From: an uncultured Peptococcaceae bacterium
GTDB lineage: Bacteria > Bacillota > Peptococcia > Peptococcales > Peptococcaceae
Length of the DNA stretch: 15,832 nucleotides
Direction: 5' to 3'
Assembly: GCA_902492275.1 (NCBI GenBank)
Contig: CABUKW010000058.1
Coordinates: forward strand, 1-15,832
Positions 15,517-15,832 of this stretch are shown piece by piece. Below the pieces are notes generated by a model, which was not told the origin of the DNA, made no database searches, and saw only the letters and a program-made list of their open reading frames with translations. The position numbers and the translations under genes are program-made. The stretch's first letter is position 1. Each line of letters opens with the position of its first letter.

Positions 15517-15832
15517 TTATTCTAATTCCAATACGGCAGCGGCATTTTTGTAAGAAATTTTCTCCCAAACCTCTGGCCGCACATGGGCTTTTACGTATTC
15601 TGCATTTTCCTTCATGGACAAAATCGGATAGGCGGAGCCCAAAATTATTTTATCCTGCAGCATATAATTGGCCGCCGCAATATAGTCCTGCGCGCCAGCA
15701 CAGTTGACCATGTACATATCCGGTACCAAATACACATTTTTACGGAAAAACGCAACATGAATCATTTCCTGCACAAAAGGCCAACCGGCATGACAAACAA
15801 CCAATTTTAAACCAGGAAAGGCCACCGCAATT
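15517..15832 (-). CDS. Amidohydrolase-fold (Amidohydro_2-like) protein, C-terminal part, cut by the window edge
   Basis: The frame stays open to the right edge, so only about 104 C-terminal residues are visible, and the GTG at 15825 is internal. They match the last third of the other copies: the retained His in VCHAGWP, NVYLVPDMYM, a DYIAAANYMLQDKI helix, LGSAYP with Ala for the usual Asp, and a closing YKNAAAVLELE. The N-terminal motif cannot be seen, but the lost Asp shows it belongs to the same degenerate-ligand group. It is the first visible gene of the operon running to the reductase and the terminator at 12612; its promoter is outside the window. Confidence 0.85.
   Translation of the reverse strand, partial: IAVAFPGLKLVVCHAGWPFVQEMIHVAFFRKNVYLVPDMYMVNCAGAQDYIAAANYMLQDKIILGSAYPILSMKENAEYVKAHVRPEVWEKISYKNAAAVLELE

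Noticed and set aside
1..15832. CRISPR arrays, tRNA/rRNA genes, insertion sequences or phage genes
   Set aside because: No regularly spaced repeats, no tRNA-like cloverleaf and no transposase or phage-like protein was seen in either strand by eye.

Overview
The window comes from an anaerobic bacterium. The best guess is Bacillota, possibly the Negativicutes. This is inferred from moderate GC, strong AGGAGG-type ribosome binding sites, TTGACA/TATAAT-like promoters with 17-base spacers, and oxygen-sensitive-looking 4Fe-4S flavoproteins; no marker gene settles the taxonomy. Almost everything from 2549 to the right edge is on the minus strand. Only one gene, a phosphoribosyltransferase-like protein at 1792-2397, is on the plus strand.

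Left part (1-2520): the first codons of an unidentified gene run off the left edge. Upstream of it is a CCA-adding tRNA nucleotidyltransferase gene (78-1398) broken by a deletion and frameshift. A promoter-bearing gap separates it from the divergent phosphoribosyltransferase-domain gene, which ends at a bidirectional terminator.

Central and right part (2549-15832): a catabolic-looking accessory region made of two related modules. Module 1 (2549-7442) has a transporter of the SLC13 type, an old yellow enzyme/2,4-dienoyl-CoA-reductase-type FMN/FAD/4Fe-4S oxidoreductase, a LysR regulator and a small GyrI-like half-domain protein. Module 2 (7884-15832) has two amidohydrolase-fold genes followed by a second reductase and a terminator. 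Next come a second LysR gene with its own terminator, then a second SLC13-type transporter followed by two more amidohydrolase-fold genes and a 5'-truncated short-chain dehydrogenase remnant.

Working idea (inference): an organic anion is imported by the divergent permeases, its activated C=C bond is reduced by the flavoproteins, and it is handled by the amidohydrolase-fold proteins under LysR control. The most unusual point is that all the amidohydrolase-fold proteins have lost most of the metal ligands typical of their family. The three with a visible N-terminus carry RxR where HxH is expected, and all four have Ala or Cys where the final Asp is expected. This suggests a metal-free or non-hydrolytic subfamily used in multiple paralogous copies. 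Substrate and reaction cannot be read from the sequence.
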